From the NCBI RefSeq assembly GCF_001612905.1, contig NZ_BDBI01000002.1, positions 124,001 through 188,000 of the forward strand: a DNA stretch of 64,000 nt, written 5' to 3'. The DNA comes from Nocardia ignorata NBRC 108230. Lineage in GTDB: Bacteria > Actinomycetota > Actinomycetes > Mycobacteriales > Mycobacteriaceae. Positions 25,092 through 34,187 of this stretch are shown piece by piece. The notes beneath the pieces were generated by a model. That model worked only from the letters and a program-made list of their open reading frames with translations, made no database searches and was not told where the DNA came from. A program made the translations under genes and the position numbers. Within the stretch, counting starts at the first letter, position 1, and the number at the start of each line of letters is the position of its first letter.

Positions 25092-25961
25092 GTGAGCAGC
25101 GACAAGATTCAGCGCGTCGGGATCATCGGCGCCGGACAGATGGGCGCGGGTATCGCGGAAGTGTGCGCACGCGCGCACGTCGACGTCCTCGTCTACGAAA
25201 CCACCCGTGAACTGGCCGCCGCCGGTCGTGCGCGCATCCTGCGCTCGCTCGATCGTGGCGTCAGCAGCGGCAAGATCACCGAGCGCGAGCGCGAGCAGGC
25301 CGCCTGGCGGCTGCGCTTCACCTCCGACCTCAGTGACTTCGCCGACCGTCAGCTGGTCGTCGAGGCCGTTGTCGAGAACGAAGAGGTCAAGACGGCCATC
25401 TTCAGCGAGCTGGACAAGGTCGTCACCGACCCCGACGCCGTGCTCGCCTCCAACACCTCCTCCATCCCGATCATGAAGATCGCCGTCGCCACCGCCAATC
25501 CCGAGCGCGTGGTCGGTCTGCACTTCTTCAACCCGGTGCCGGTGCTGCCGCTGGTGGAGCTGGTCACCACGCTCAAGACCAGCGAGCCTGTCGCTCGCCG
25601 GGCCGAGGCGTTTGCCGCCGACATCCTGGGCAAGCAGGTCGTCCGGTCGGCCGACCGCTCCGGGTTCGTCGTCAACGCGCTGCTGGTGCCGTACCTGCTC
25701 TCGGCCATCCGCATGGTCGAGTCGGGGTTCGCCACCAAGGAAGACGTCGACAAGGCCATGGTGCTCGGGTGTGCGCATCCGATGGGGCCGCTGGCACTGA
25801 CCGACCTCGTCGGGCTCGACACGGTGAAGTCGATCGCGGACTCGATGTACGCCGAGTTCAAGGAGCCGCTGTACTCCGCGCCGCCGCTGCTCATGCGCAT
25901 GGTGGAAGCCGGTTTGCTCGGTAAGAAGACCGGCGCCGGTTTCTACCAGTACGGAAACTAG
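25092..25961 (+). CDS. fadB2: 3-hydroxybutyryl-CoA dehydrogenase
   Basis: NAD-dependent oxidation of (S)-3-hydroxyacyl-CoA to 3-oxoacyl-CoA. The 289-residue protein has the Rossmann fingerprint VGIIGAGQMGAGIAEV at the N-terminus, EAVVENEEVK, SNTSSIPI, the catalytic histidine in GLHFFNPVPV and the C-terminal dimer domain with HPMGPLALTDLVGLD. The GTG at 25092 follows aggagtggga at good spacing. It follows aceA as in M. tuberculosis (fadB2 after icl). It ends in a strong hairpin. Confidence 0.93.
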   Translation: MSSDKIQRVGIIGAGQMGAGIAEVCARAHVDVLVYETTRELAAAGRARILRSLDRGVSSGKITEREREQAAWRLRFTSDLSDFADRQLVVEAVVENEEVKTAIFSELDKVVTDPDAVLASNTSSIPIMKIAVATANPERVVGLHFFNPVPVLPLVELVTTLKTSEPVARRAEAFAADILGKQVVRSADRSGFVVNALLVPYLLSAIRMVESGFATKEDVDKAMVLGCAHPMGPLALTDLVGLDTVKSIADSMYAEFKEPLYSAPPLLMRMVEAGLLGKKTGAGFYQYGN

Positions 25962-25969
25962 GTTCCACG

Positions 25970-26016
25970 CACCGACGGCCGCCTTCCTCCCGACGAGACG
26001 AAGGTGGCCGTCGGTG
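25970..26016 (+). terminator. Hairpin terminator after fadB2
   Basis: A 17-bp stem (caccgacggccgccttc / gaaggtggccgtcggtg, one G-U pair) closed by a 13-nt loop and followed by ttt, starting 8 nt after the fadB2 stop. Confidence 0.85.
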
Positions 26017-26180
26017 TTTCCAGGGGTGTTTGCAGGGGGAACGGCACACTGCCGACCGCTCGGCTTAAGCTGCTGTAGGCCGTTCGTGCACGCGCGAACC
26101 GGTTACTCGTCGAGCGCAGTAATTGCGCGGCGCCCGGTTGCCGGGCGACCACGCAGGTGATGGAAAGGGATGTCCCGTTC

Positions 26181-28505
26181 ATGGTCAACGTCACCGATGG
26201 ATTCGGGTCGAGCGTTCTCGGATATCCGCGGATCGGTCCGCACCGGGAACTCAAGCGCGCGCTGGAGTCGTACTGGCGTGGGTCGCTCGAGCGGGAGGAG
26301 CTGCTCGCGGTAGGCCGGGACATCCAGGAGCGCCAGTTCGACGAGCTGGCCGCCACCGGGCTCACCCAGGTGCCGGGCAACACCTTCTCCTTCTACGACC
26401 ACATCCTCGACAACGCGCTGCTGTTCGGTGCGGTGCCGTCGCGCTTCAAGCCGCATCAGGAGGGCCTGCACCCGCTGGACTTCTACTTCCTGATGGCGCG
26501 GGGTAACCCGGATCTGCCGCCGCTCGAGCTGGTGCGCTTCTTCGGCACCAACTACCACTACCGGCAGCCCGAACTCGACGCCGACTCCACGTTCTCGCTG
26601 CACCCCGAAGCTCTGCTCGACGAATGGGACCGGGCGATGGCGCGCGGGATCGAACTGCGCCCGGTGGTGCTCGGGCCGGTGTCGTTGCTGCTGCTGTCCA
26701 AGGCCGGCCAGGTGCCCGGCGAAGCGGAGTTCGACACGCTGAGCCTGCTCGACAAGCTGCTGCCGTTCTACGAGGAACTGTTCGAACTGCTCGCCAAGCG
26801 CGGGGCGACCTGTGTGCAGCTCGACGAGCCCTGCTTCACAGGAGAGCAGTCCGACGCGGCGCTCGCGGCGTTCGAGAAGACGTATCAGCGGTTGTCGAAG
26901 GCGCCACTGCGCCCGCGCATCTTGGTCACCGGCCAGTACGGCGACTTCGGCGAGGCGCTACGAATCCTGGCGGCCAGCAATGTGGAGGCCATCGGGCTGG
27001 ACCTGGCGTCCTACCGGATGACGCCCGAGGAGCTCGCCGAGATCCCCGGCATCCGCCGCAAGCGGATCTACGCCGGTGTCATCAGCGGCACCAATGTGTG
27101 GCGCGCCGATCGTTACGTGACGCTGAACTACCTGAACTCCATCGCCGAGGTGTGCCCCGATCTGGTGGTGTCGACCGGCACCACCCTGCTGCACGTGCCC
27201 TACGACGTGCTCGCCGAATACGACATCGAGGGCAATGTCGCCGACCGGCTCGCCTTCGCGAAACAGAAGGTCGGCGAGGTCGTCTCGCTGGCCAAGGCGC
27301 TCACCGAGGGCCCGTCGGAGAAGTGGCGCAAGCGGCCCACCTCGGTGCACTTCAAGCAGAAGCACGCCGTGCGGCAGCGGGTGTACGCGATCACGCCGGA
27401 CATGCGTGAACGGGTGCCCTATGCCGAGCGGGCCGCCGCCCAGCAGGAACGGCTGAACCTGCCCTTGGTCCCGGCCACCACGCTCGGGTCGTTCCCGCAG
27501 AGCAGCCGGTTGCGGCAGGCGCGTCACGAGGTGGCCGCGGGCCGGTTGTCCGAGCAGGACTACCGCAAGCAGGTCGAGGCCGAGATCGAGGCGACGATCC
27601 GGTTGCAGGAGGACATCGGTCTGGACGTGTTCGTGCACGGTGAGCACGAACGCAACGACATGATCCAGTTCTTCGCCGAACAGCTAGACGGCATGGCGAC
27701 CACCCGCTTCGGCTGGGTGCAGGTCTACGGTTCGCGCTGTGTGCGGCCGCCGATCATCTACGGCGACGTGGCCCGGCCCGCGCCGATGTCGGTGGACTGG
27801 ACCACCTACGCCCAGTCGCTCACCGACAAGCCGGTGAAGGGCATGGTCACCGGTCCGGTCACCATGCTCGCGCGCTCGTTCGTCCGCCAGGATCAGCCGC
27901 TCTACGAGACGGCCGACCAGGTGGCGCTCGCGATCCGCGACGAGGTGGTGGATCTGGAGAAGGCGGGCATCGCCATCATCCAGGTCGACGAACCCGCCAT
28001 CCGCGAACTGCTCCCCGCCCGCCCACACGGCCGCGAGGAGTACCTGCGCTGGGCGGTCGGCGCGTTCAAACTCGCCACCTCCGGCGTGCGGCCCGACACC
28101 CAGATCCACACCCACATCGGCTATTCCGGCCGCACCGAGGTGGTGGACGCGATCGAACAACTCGACGCCGACGTCACCGCGATCGTCGCGACGCGCTCGA
28201 TCGAATGGGTCATGCAGGCTCTCACCGAGGACGCCGCCACCGGCCACGGCCTCAGCCACGGCGTCGGCCCCGGCGTCTACGAAAGCCGCTCGGCCCGCAT
28301 CCCCGACATCGACGAGCTCGACGAACTCCTCACCCAGGCCGCCAAAGCGGTTACCCCGCAACGATTGTGGGCCAACCCCGACGGTGGGCTGAAAACCCGC
28401 CACTACTGGCAGCTCGATCCGTCGCTGCGCAACATGGTCGCCGCGGCCCGCCGCGTCCGCCGCCGGGCCCTGGCCGCCCTCGCGGAAGAAGCCGTCGCGA
28501 AGTAG
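26181..28505 (+). CDS. metE: MetE-like protein lacking most catalytic zinc ligands
   Basis: Full-length (774 residues) relative of cobalamin-independent methionine synthase, which methylates homocysteine from 5-methyltetrahydrofolate-triglutamate. Both barrels are present: the N-terminal VLGYPRIGPHRELKRALESY and TNYHY, the C-terminal TTLGSFPQSSRLRQARH, GWVQVYGSRCVRPPI and DEPAIRE. In E. coli MetE the zinc ligands are His641, Cys643, Glu665 and Cys726. Here they read His645 (THIGYSG), Gly647, Val669 (TAIVATRSIE) and Gly735 (NPDGGLKTR), so three of four are gone. The ATG at 26181 follows aaaggga. I see no B12 riboswitch in the 219 nt upstream. It may be a neofunctionalised paralogue rather than a methionine synthase. 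Confidence 0.85.
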   Translation: MVNVTDGFGSSVLGYPRIGPHRELKRALESYWRGSLEREELLAVGRDIQERQFDELAATGLTQVPGNTFSFYDHILDNALLFGAVPSRFKPHQEGLHPLDFYFLMARGNPDLPPLELVRFFGTNYHYRQPELDADSTFSLHPEALLDEWDRAMARGIELRPVVLGPVSLLLLSKAGQVPGEAEFDTLSLLDKLLPFYEELFELLAKRGATCVQLDEPCFTGEQSDAALAAFEKTYQRLSKAPLRPRILVTGQYGDFGEALRILAASNVEAIGLDLASYRMTPEELAEIPGIRRKRIYAGVISGTNVWRADRYVTLNYLNSIAEVCPDLVVSTGTTLLHVPYDVLAEYDIEGNVADRLAFAKQKVGEVVSLAKALTEGPSEKWRKRPTSVHFKQKHAVRQRVYAITPDMRERVPYAERAAAQQERLNLPLVPATTLGSFPQSSRLRQARHEVAAGRLSEQDYRKQVEAEIEATIRLQEDIGLDVFVHGEHERNDMIQFFAEQLDGMATTRFGWVQVYGSRCVRPPIIYGDVARPAPMSVDWTTYAQSLTDKPVKGMVTGPVTMLARSFVRQDQPLYETADQVALAIRDEVVDLEKAGIAIIQVDEPAIRELLPARPHGREEYLRWAVGAFKLATSGVRPDTQIHTHIGYSGRTEVVDAIEQLDADVTAIVATRSIEWVMQALTEDAATGHGLSHGVGPGVYESRSARIPDIDELDELLTQAAKAVTPQRLWANPDGGLKTRHYWQLDPSLRNMVAAARRVRRRALAALAEEAVAK

Positions 28506-28516
28506 CGCCAGAACCT

Positions 28517-28548
28517 GAAGGGGCACACCGAATCCGGTGTGCCCCTTC
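28517..28548. terminator. Bidirectional terminator between metE-like and ZIP genes
   Basis: Perfect 14-bp stem (gaaggggcacaccg / cggtgtgccccttc) with a 4-nt loop aatc, in the 54-nt gap between two convergent genes. Confidence 0.85.
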
Positions 28549-28559
28549 GTCATGTACCG

Positions 28560-29291
28560 CTAGTGGCTCAGTGCCGACACCACGAACATCGCGCCGACTC
28601 CGAGGATGGTGAGGAAGAGGGTCAGGCGGGAGGGGTGTTCGGAGTGGGCTTCGGGGAGGATGTCGGCGGTGGCCAGGTAGAGGAGGAAGCCGGCGAAGTA
28701 GCCGAGGTAGAGGCCGATCCATTGTTCGGGGACGTGGATGAGGGTGCCGAGGATGGCGCCTACTACCGGGGCCAGGGCGTCGAGGGCCAGGAGGGTGATG
28801 GCGCGTTTGCGGGCGTGGCCGTAGAGGGTGGGGATGGTGAAGGTGTTGAAGCCGTCGGCGAAGTCGTGGCAGATGACGGCGATGGCTACCGACAGGCCGA
28901 CGGTGGCGCCCGCCTGGTAGCCGATGCCGATGCCGAAACCGTCGAGGGTGCTGTGGAAGATCAGGCCCATAGCGGCGAGCAGGCCGACAGACTCGAAACC
29001 GTGGTGGTGCGAACCGAATTCGTCCTCGTGGCCGGTGTGGATGGCGACCGCGCGTTCGATGATGTGCAGGCTCATGAACCCGACAACCGCCGCGATCAGC
29101 GCCACCGGCACACCGAACGCCTCGTCGGGTGACTGCTCGAGGGCCTCGGGGATCAGGTCGAAGGCGACCAGACCAAGCATCACCCCGGCCGCGAGACCGA
29201 GGACCAGGTGCTTGCGGTCGCCGATGCGCATGGCGACGAAACCACCGAACAGGGTGGACAGCATGGAGACCACAGACAACAGAATTGCCAT
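28560..29291 (-). CDS. ZIP family divalent metal transporter
   Basis: A 243-residue membrane protein likely importing zinc or another divalent ion. About eight hydrophobic helices are visible, with a histidine-rich loop EDEFGSHHHGFES and the metal-pathway helices FHSTLDGFGIGIGY and CHDFADGFNTF, which match the conserved HNxxDG / HExPxG positions of ZIP proteins. The AI-2E permease gene upstream is 9 nt away on the same strand, so the two are co-transcribed. Confidence 0.85.
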   Translation of the reverse strand: MAILLSVVSMLSTLFGGFVAMRIGDRKHLVLGLAAGVMLGLVAFDLIPEALEQSPDEAFGVPVALIAAVVGFMSLHIIERAVAIHTGHEDEFGSHHHGFESVGLLAAMGLIFHSTLDGFGIGIGYQAGATVGLSVAIAVICHDFADGFNTFTIPTLYGHARKRAITLLALDALAPVVGAILGTLIHVPEQWIGLYLGYFAGFLLYLATADILPEAHSEHPSRLTLFLTILGVGAMFVVSALSH

Positions 29292-29300
29292 GGTGCGGGC

Positions 29301-30500
29301 CTATTCGTCGGCGGATCGGTGGGTGTCGGCCGGGGCGCTCGCCGTGGACTTGGTGAACCAGCGGCGCTTGGGCCTCAGCGGCGGTTCGGCTTCCTCGGTC
29401 ACCTGGTACCGCCGCACATAGGCCCCGGCGAATCCCTGCAGCGTCGCGGTGACCGGGATCGCGAGTAGCGCACCCGTCGGCCCCAGCAGCGCCGCACCCG
29501 CGATCACCGCCCCGAACGCAACCGCCGGATGCATGTCGAGGGTGGTCGCGGTGATCCGTGGCTGCAGCACATAGTTCTCGAACTGCTGATACGCCACGAT
29601 GAACAGCAGAATCCACAGCGCGGTGATCGGGTCGTGCACCAGCGCGACGAGCACCGGAAGGGCACCGGCGAGATAGGTGCCGACGGTCGGGATGAACTGC
29701 GAGACCACACCCACCCAGAGCGCCAGCGCGAAGGCCGAAGGCACATCGAACACTCGCAGCACAACATAGTGCGCGATCGCCGAGCACAGCGCGAGCAGCG
29801 CCCGCGAGTAGATGTAGCCGCCGGTCTTCTCCACCGCGATATCCCAGGCGCGCAACACATGTTTCTGCTGGCGTGGCGGGAGCAGCGAACACACCCAGGT
29901 GCGGAAGCGCGGCCCGTCGGCGGCGAAATAGAACGTGAACAGCAGCACCCCGAGCAGCTGGAACAGCGCACCGATCGCGACCGTGCCGATGCCCCAGACG
30001 TTTCCGGCCAGACCCACGAGATAGCCCTCGATGGTCGAGCTCCACTCGGTGGCGTATTTGGTGAGGTCGGCGCCGGACAGGTTCTGGTCGAAGGTGCGGT
30101 TGATCCAGTCGACCAGGTCCTGGATGTAGCCGGGTGCGTCCTGGACGAGCATGGTGACCTGGTCGATGAGCAGGGCGCCGAGCGTCCCGAAGAACGCGAC
30201 CATCACCACCAGCACGACGAGGAACACCGCACCGGTGCCCGCGCCGCGCGGAATACCGTGCCGGGCAAGCCAATTCACCGCCGGTTCGATGGCGAAGGCC
30301 AGGAACAGCGACACCAGCAGGATGGTCAGCAGGCCCTGCAGTTTGCCGAGCACCCAGAAGCCCGCGATCAGGATGACGAGGGCCAGGGCGGTGTAGAGCA
30401 GGGCGCGCGGGAACCAGCTGGGCGGGGTCCGCACCGTCCAGGTGATCGGCAGGGCGCCCACCGCGGTCGGTGTGTCCGGGCGCGTATCGTCGTCGGCCAC
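29301..30500 (-). CDS. AI-2E family (PerM-like) membrane transporter
   Basis: A 399-residue integral membrane protein with seven to eight helices. It carries the family landmarks ISQFIPTVG-type segment VVSQFIPTVGTYLAGALPV and YQQFENYVLQPRI, and the C-terminal GPTGALLAIPVTATLQ. Family members include sodium/proton antiporters and the disputed autoinducer-2 exporter TqsA; the substrate cannot be read here. The C-terminus is a short cationic cytoplasmic tail. It is upstream of and close to the ZIP gene. Confidence 0.85.
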   Translation of the reverse strand: MADDDTRPDTPTAVGALPITWTVRTPPSWFPRALLYTALALVILIAGFWVLGKLQGLLTILLVSLFLAFAIEPAVNWLARHGIPRGAGTGAVFLVVLVVMVAFFGTLGALLIDQVTMLVQDAPGYIQDLVDWINRTFDQNLSGADLTKYATEWSSTIEGYLVGLAGNVWGIGTVAIGALFQLLGVLLFTFYFAADGPRFRTWVCSLLPPRQQKHVLRAWDIAVEKTGGYIYSRALLALCSAIAHYVVLRVFDVPSAFALALWVGVVSQFIPTVGTYLAGALPVLVALVHDPITALWILLFIVAYQQFENYVLQPRITATTLDMHPAVAFGAVIAGAALLGPTGALLAIPVTATLQGFAGAYVRRYQVTEEAEPPLRPKRRWFTKSTASAPADTHRSADE

Positions 30501-30536
30501 GACGTCACGGTACCCGGCGGTGGGCGCCGGACCGGC

Positions 30537-31589
30537 TCAGATGGACGCGGTGTCGATCACGAAGCGGTACTGCACATCGCTGGCGACGACCCGGTCGTAG
30601 GCGGCATCGATGTCGTCGGCGGAGATGAGCTCGATCTCGGCGCCGATGCCGTGCGCGGCACAGAAATTCAGCATTTCCTGGGTCTGCGCGAGACCGCCGA
30701 TCATCGAACCCGACAGGGAGCGGCGGAAGCCGGCCAGATTGCGGCCGGTGACGCTCATCGGCTTCTCGGGCAGGCCGAGGATCACCAGGGTGCCGTCGAG
30801 GGCGAGCAGCCGCAGGTAGTTGTCGATGGGCAGATCGGCCGAGACGGTGTTGATGATGAGGTCGAACTCGCCGCGCAGCCTGCGGAAGGTCTCCTTGTCG
30901 CTGGTGGCGTAGTAGTTGGTCGCTCCCATGCGCAGGCCGTCGTCGCGTTTGCGCAGCGACTGACTCAACACCGTCACCTCGGCGCCGAGCGCGGCGGCGA
31001 TCTTCACGCCGACGTGCCCGAGCCCGCCCATGCCGATGATCGCGACCTTCTTGCCGGGACCCGCGCCCCAGTGGCGTAACGGCGAGTACAGGGTGATGCC
31101 CGCGCACAGCAGCGGTGCGGCGACGTCGAGGCCGATGCCCTCGGGAATGCCGACGACGAACTTCTCGTCGACGACGATGTGGGTGGAGTACCCGCCCATG
31201 GTGTAGCCGCCGGGCTGGACGTCCTCGGGGACGGGGTTGTTGTAGGTCCAGGTGGCGCCCTTGGCGCAGTACTGCTCCTCACCGGCCAGGCACGGTGCGC
31301 ACTTGCCGCACGAATTCACCAGACAGCCCACCCCGACGCGGTCGCCCACCTGGTACTTGCGCACCGACGACCCGACCGCGCTGACGATGCCCGCGATCTC
31401 GTGCCCCGGCACGCACGGGTACCGCGCACCACCCCATTCGTCGCGAGCGGTGTGGATGTCGGAGTGGCAGATGCCCGCGAATTTGATGTCGATCGCGACA
31501 TCGTCGGGTCCGAGCGCACGGCGTTCGATCGCGACCTTCTCGAAGGAACCGTCGGCGGACGGCAGGGCATAGGCGGCAGCGGTGCTCAT
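30537..31589 (-). CDS. Zinc-dependent NAD(P) alcohol dehydrogenase (AdhC/CAD type)
   Basis: A 350-residue medium-chain dehydrogenase reducing aldehydes or oxidising alcohols. Catalytic zinc ligands appear in [15 protein letters not shown] and GHEIAGIV; the structural zinc loop is [15 protein letters not shown]; the Rossmann loop is [15 protein letters not shown]. The GAGP and LRHWG features match the YahK/cinnamyl-alcohol subgroup (Rv3045-like). The ATG at 31589 is chosen over 31625 because the conserved region begins [13 protein letters not shown]. Confidence 0.9.
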   Translation of the reverse strand: MSTAAAYALPSADGSFEKVAIERRALGPDDVAIDIKFAGICHSDIHTARDEWGGARYPCVPGHEIAGIVSAVGSSVRKYQVGDRVGVGCLVNSCGKCAPCLAGEEQYCAKGATWTYNNPVPEDVQPGGYTMGGYSTHIVVDEKFVVGIPEGIGLDVAAPLLCAGITLYSPLRHWGAGPGKKVAIIGMGGLGHVGVKIAAALGAEVTVLSQSLRKRDDGLRMGATNYYATSDKETFRRLRGEFDLIINTVSADLPIDNYLRLLALDGTLVILGLPEKPMSVTGRNLAGFRRSLSGSMIGGLAQTQEMLNFCAAHGIGAEIELISADDIDAAYDRVVASDVQYRFVIDTASI

Positions 31590-31707
31590 GGGTATATGCC
31601 TACCGCTGCATACGAGGTTTGCCAACCGCCGCGTGCCGGATGTCGATCAGGCCGGGCCGGAGCCGGGTGACAATGGAAAGGGTCGGCCCGCGAGAGAGGA
31701 CGTGCGC

Positions 31708-32787
31708 GTGCAACGTGGATCACGGGTGCTCATGGCGCTGGTCGTCGCGCTGCTCGCCCTCGGCGGTGTCCTCGGATATCGCGGTGAGCTGGGGTTCGAG
31801 CGGGCCGCGCCGCAGGAATTCGTCGCGGCGACGCCCGCGCCCGTGCCGCTGGATCCAGGCCTGGTCGCCGCGCGGGTGCAGCCCGCGCTGGTCAATATCT
31901 CGGTCGACGCGAGCCGGTTCGGAACCGCGGCCGCCGGGTCGGGCATCGTGCTCACCGGCGACGGGCAGATCCTCACCAGCCACCACGTCATCAAGGGTGC
32001 CGAGGACGTGTCGGTCACCGATGTGGGGACCGGGCTGCGCTACCCGGCCACCGTGCTCGGTTACGACTCGAGCGCCGACGTCGCACTGCTGGCGCTGGCA
32101 GGCGCCTCCGGCTTACCGACCGCGCGGATCGGTTCCTCGGCCGGGCTGCGATTACGTCAGGATCTGCTCGCCATCGGCGACGCGGGCGGCGACGGTGGCG
32201 AGCAGACCTCGGTGGCCGGGCCGATCACCGACCTGGACGCCAGTATCGTCGCGATGAACTCCGCGGACCTGAGCCGCAAATCGTTGCGCGGGATGGTGGA
32301 GATCGCGGCACCGGTGGTTGGTGGGCAGTCCGGTGGAGCGCTGGCCGACGGCACGGGCGCGGTGGTCGGCGTCATCACCGCGGCCTCCGGTGATCGCGGC
32401 ACGCAGGACCGGCAGCCCAAACCCGCGCACGGTTACGCGGTGCCCATCGACACGGCCATGCGGATCGTCGCCCAGATCCGCTCGGGCACGCCGACCGACA
32501 CCGTGCACATCGGGCCGACCGCCACCCTCGGCGTGCAGATCGTCGACGCGAAACCGGCGGGCGCGCGGGTCGACTGGGCCTTCTTCGGGCAACCGGCCCG
32601 CGCCGCCGGAATCACCGACGGTGACGTGGTCACCGCCGTCGACGGCGAGTCGATCACCACCGCCCGGGCGCTGAGCGCGGCCGTCGGCAGGCGTAAACCC
32701 GGTGATGTTGTCCGTCTCGACGTCACCGCGCCCGACGGCAGCGTCCGCGTCGTCGACGTAGTGCTCGCCGAGGGCACGCCCAACTAG
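31708..32787 (+). CDS. Membrane-anchored trypsin-like serine protease with PDZ domain
   Basis: HtrA-like protease acting outside the membrane. The 359-residue protein has a single N-terminal hydrophobic anchor (RVLMALVVALLALGGVLGY), then the protease domain with His in ILTSHHVIKGAE, Asp in DSSADVALLAL and Ser in VVGGQSGGALADG, and a C-terminal PDZ domain (GVQIVDAKPAGARV to LDVTAPDGSV) containing GITDGDVVTAVDG. The GTG at 31708 has gagagagga 7 nt upstream; GTG 31702 is an alternative. It diverges from the dehydrogenase gene and overlaps the convergent VKOR stop by 4 nt. Confidence 0.85.
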   Translation: MQRGSRVLMALVVALLALGGVLGYRGELGFERAAPQEFVAATPAPVPLDPGLVAARVQPALVNISVDASRFGTAAAGSGIVLTGDGQILTSHHVIKGAEDVSVTDVGTGLRYPATVLGYDSSADVALLALAGASGLPTARIGSSAGLRLRQDLLAIGDAGGDGGEQTSVAGPITDLDASIVAMNSADLSRKSLRGMVEIAAPVVGGQSGGALADGTGAVVGVITAASGDRGTQDRQPKPAHGYAVPIDTAMRIVAQIRSGTPTDTVHIGPTATLGVQIVDAKPAGARVDWAFFGQPARAAGITDGDVVTAVDGESITTARALSAAVGRRKPGDVVRLDVTAPDGSVRVVDVVLAEGTPN

Positions 32788-33350
32788 ACCTTGCTCAGCC
32801 AGTAGTCCTGGAACTTCAGGAACATCAGCAGCAGCACCACGGCGTAGAACACGACGACGAGCGTCCAGCGCCACTCGGCCAGGATTCCCATCGGCCCGCG
32901 CGAGCCGCCCCAGGTCTCCTGGGTGGCCACCGCGAACAGCACCGGCACCGCCACCCACACCACCATGCAGTACGGGCACAGCGCGTTGATGCGGTACAGG
33001 CTCTGGAAGATCAGCCAGCAGATCGCGGCGACGCCGAGGACCGTGCCGACCCAGAGCGAACCCCAGATCCAGCGCGGGAAACCGACCCCGATCACCGAGA
33101 GCACGCCGAGGGTCACCACCACCGAGAACCCGACGATGCCGATGATCGGGTTCGGGAAGCCGAACACGGCGGCCTGCTGGGTCTGCATGATCGACCCGCA
33201 CGACAGCACCGAGTCGAAATTGCACGAGGCCATGTAGGTGGGATCGGTGAACAGCTTGAACCGTTCGACGGTGAGCGTGCACGACGCCAGCCACCCGGCC
33301 AGCCCCGCGATCAGCAGCAGCCAGGCCGAGCGAGCCGACGCGGTGATCAC
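32784..33350 (-). CDS. Vitamin K epoxide reductase (VKOR) family protein
   Basis: A 188-residue membrane protein that reoxidises the periplasmic thiol oxidase DsbA and passes electrons to quinone. The two cysteine pairs are visible in CNFDSVLSCGSIM and NALCPYCMVVW, between four to five helices. The GTG at 33350 overlaps the stop of the DsbA-like gene (GTGA), so the pair is translationally coupled, as with Rv2968c-Rv2969c in M. tuberculosis (from memory). Confidence 0.92.
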   Translation of the reverse strand: MITASARSAWLLLIAGLAGWLASCTLTVERFKLFTDPTYMASCNFDSVLSCGSIMQTQQAAVFGFPNPIIGIVGFSVVVTLGVLSVIGVGFPRWIWGSLWVGTVLGVAAICWLIFQSLYRINALCPYCMVVWVAVPVLFAVATQETWGGSRGPMGILAEWRWTLVVVFYAVVLLLMFLKFQDYWLSKV

Positions 33351-34144
33351 TTGGCCGCGTCGGCGATCACGGACGCCAGGCCGTCTTCGGTGTAGACGGC
33401 GTTGCTCTCGATGAGCTCGCCGTCGACGAAGACCGACGGTGTGCCCTTGAGCCCGCTGGTCAGCAGGGTCTGGGTCGTCTTGGTGAGCGGGTCGACCATG
33501 GCCTTGTCGTTGATGCAGGTGGCCACGGCCGGATCGGTGTACCCGGTCTCGTTCGCGATGGCCACGAGCTGCTCGTTGCTCAGGCCGGCGCCGCCCTCGG
33601 CGGGCTGACGGTGGAACATCAGTTGCAGCCAGTTCGGGAACTTGTTCGCGTCCGAGCGGGCCACGCAGTAGGCGGCGTTGCCCGCGCGCGAGGAGTACTG
33701 GTTCGTCGACGCCTTGTCGAGGAAGGAGATGATCTGGTACTCGACCGACGCGGTGCCCTCGGCCGCGGCCTTGGCCAGGGCGAGGCCGTTGGCGGTCTCG
33801 AACTGCTTGCAGGCCGGGCACTGCAGGTCGGCGACGACGCGCACCTTCACCTTGGCGTCGGGGTTGCCGATCAACACGCTGCCCGACGGGGTGACCGAGC
33901 CGACGGTCGCGGGCAGCGTTGGCAGTCCCTCGGCCCCCGTGGTACCGCTGCCGGTACTGGTGTCGGAATCGGATCGGTTCATCGCGATACCGATACCGAT
34001 CGCCGCGACCAGCGCCACCAACACCGCTGCGACACCGACCTGGATCGCCAGCTTGCGCTTCTTGTCGGCGGCTTCTGCCGCCGCAAGCGGATTCTTGCTG
34101 CCCGTGCTCACCGTTGTCACATGCCTTTCGCTCGTCTGCTCCAC
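33347..34144 (-). CDS. Membrane-anchored DsbA-like thiol oxidoreductase
   Basis: Introduces disulfides into exported proteins. The 265-residue protein has a cytoplasmic start, one helix (about residues 33-54), then a thioredoxin domain with the active site ADLQCPACKQFE and the cis-proline region LKGTPSVFVDGELI. It is coupled to the VKOR gene downstream, forming a complete DsbA/VKOR oxidation pathway. The GTG at 34144 is the first start in frame; GTG codons 8 and 12 residues further in are possible. Confidence 0.88.
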   Translation of the reverse strand: MEQTSERHVTTVSTGSKNPLAAAEAADKKRKLAIQVGVAAVLVALVAAIGIGIAMNRSDSDTSTGSGTTGAEGLPTLPATVGSVTPSGSVLIGNPDAKVKVRVVADLQCPACKQFETANGLALAKAAAEGTASVEYQIISFLDKASTNQYSSRAGNAAYCVARSDANKFPNWLQLMFHRQPAEGGAGLSNEQLVAIANETGYTDPAVATCINDKAMVDPLTKTTQTLLTSGLKGTPSVFVDGELIESNAVYTEDGLASVIADAAK

Positions 34145-34187
34145 GACATCATGCGGGCCGAACCTGAGAGTTTGTTCAAAGACAGGG

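Noticed and set aside
25962..26180. Possible cobalamin riboswitch upstream of the metE-like gene
   Set aside because: The 219-nt gap is short, is partly taken by the fadB2 terminator, and I could not find the B12-box sequence gccactg or a plausible fold.
29529..31079. Long plus-strand open frame of about 516 codons
   Set aside because: Antisense to the AI-2E transporter and alcohol dehydrogenase; no recognisable motif and strongly biased composition.
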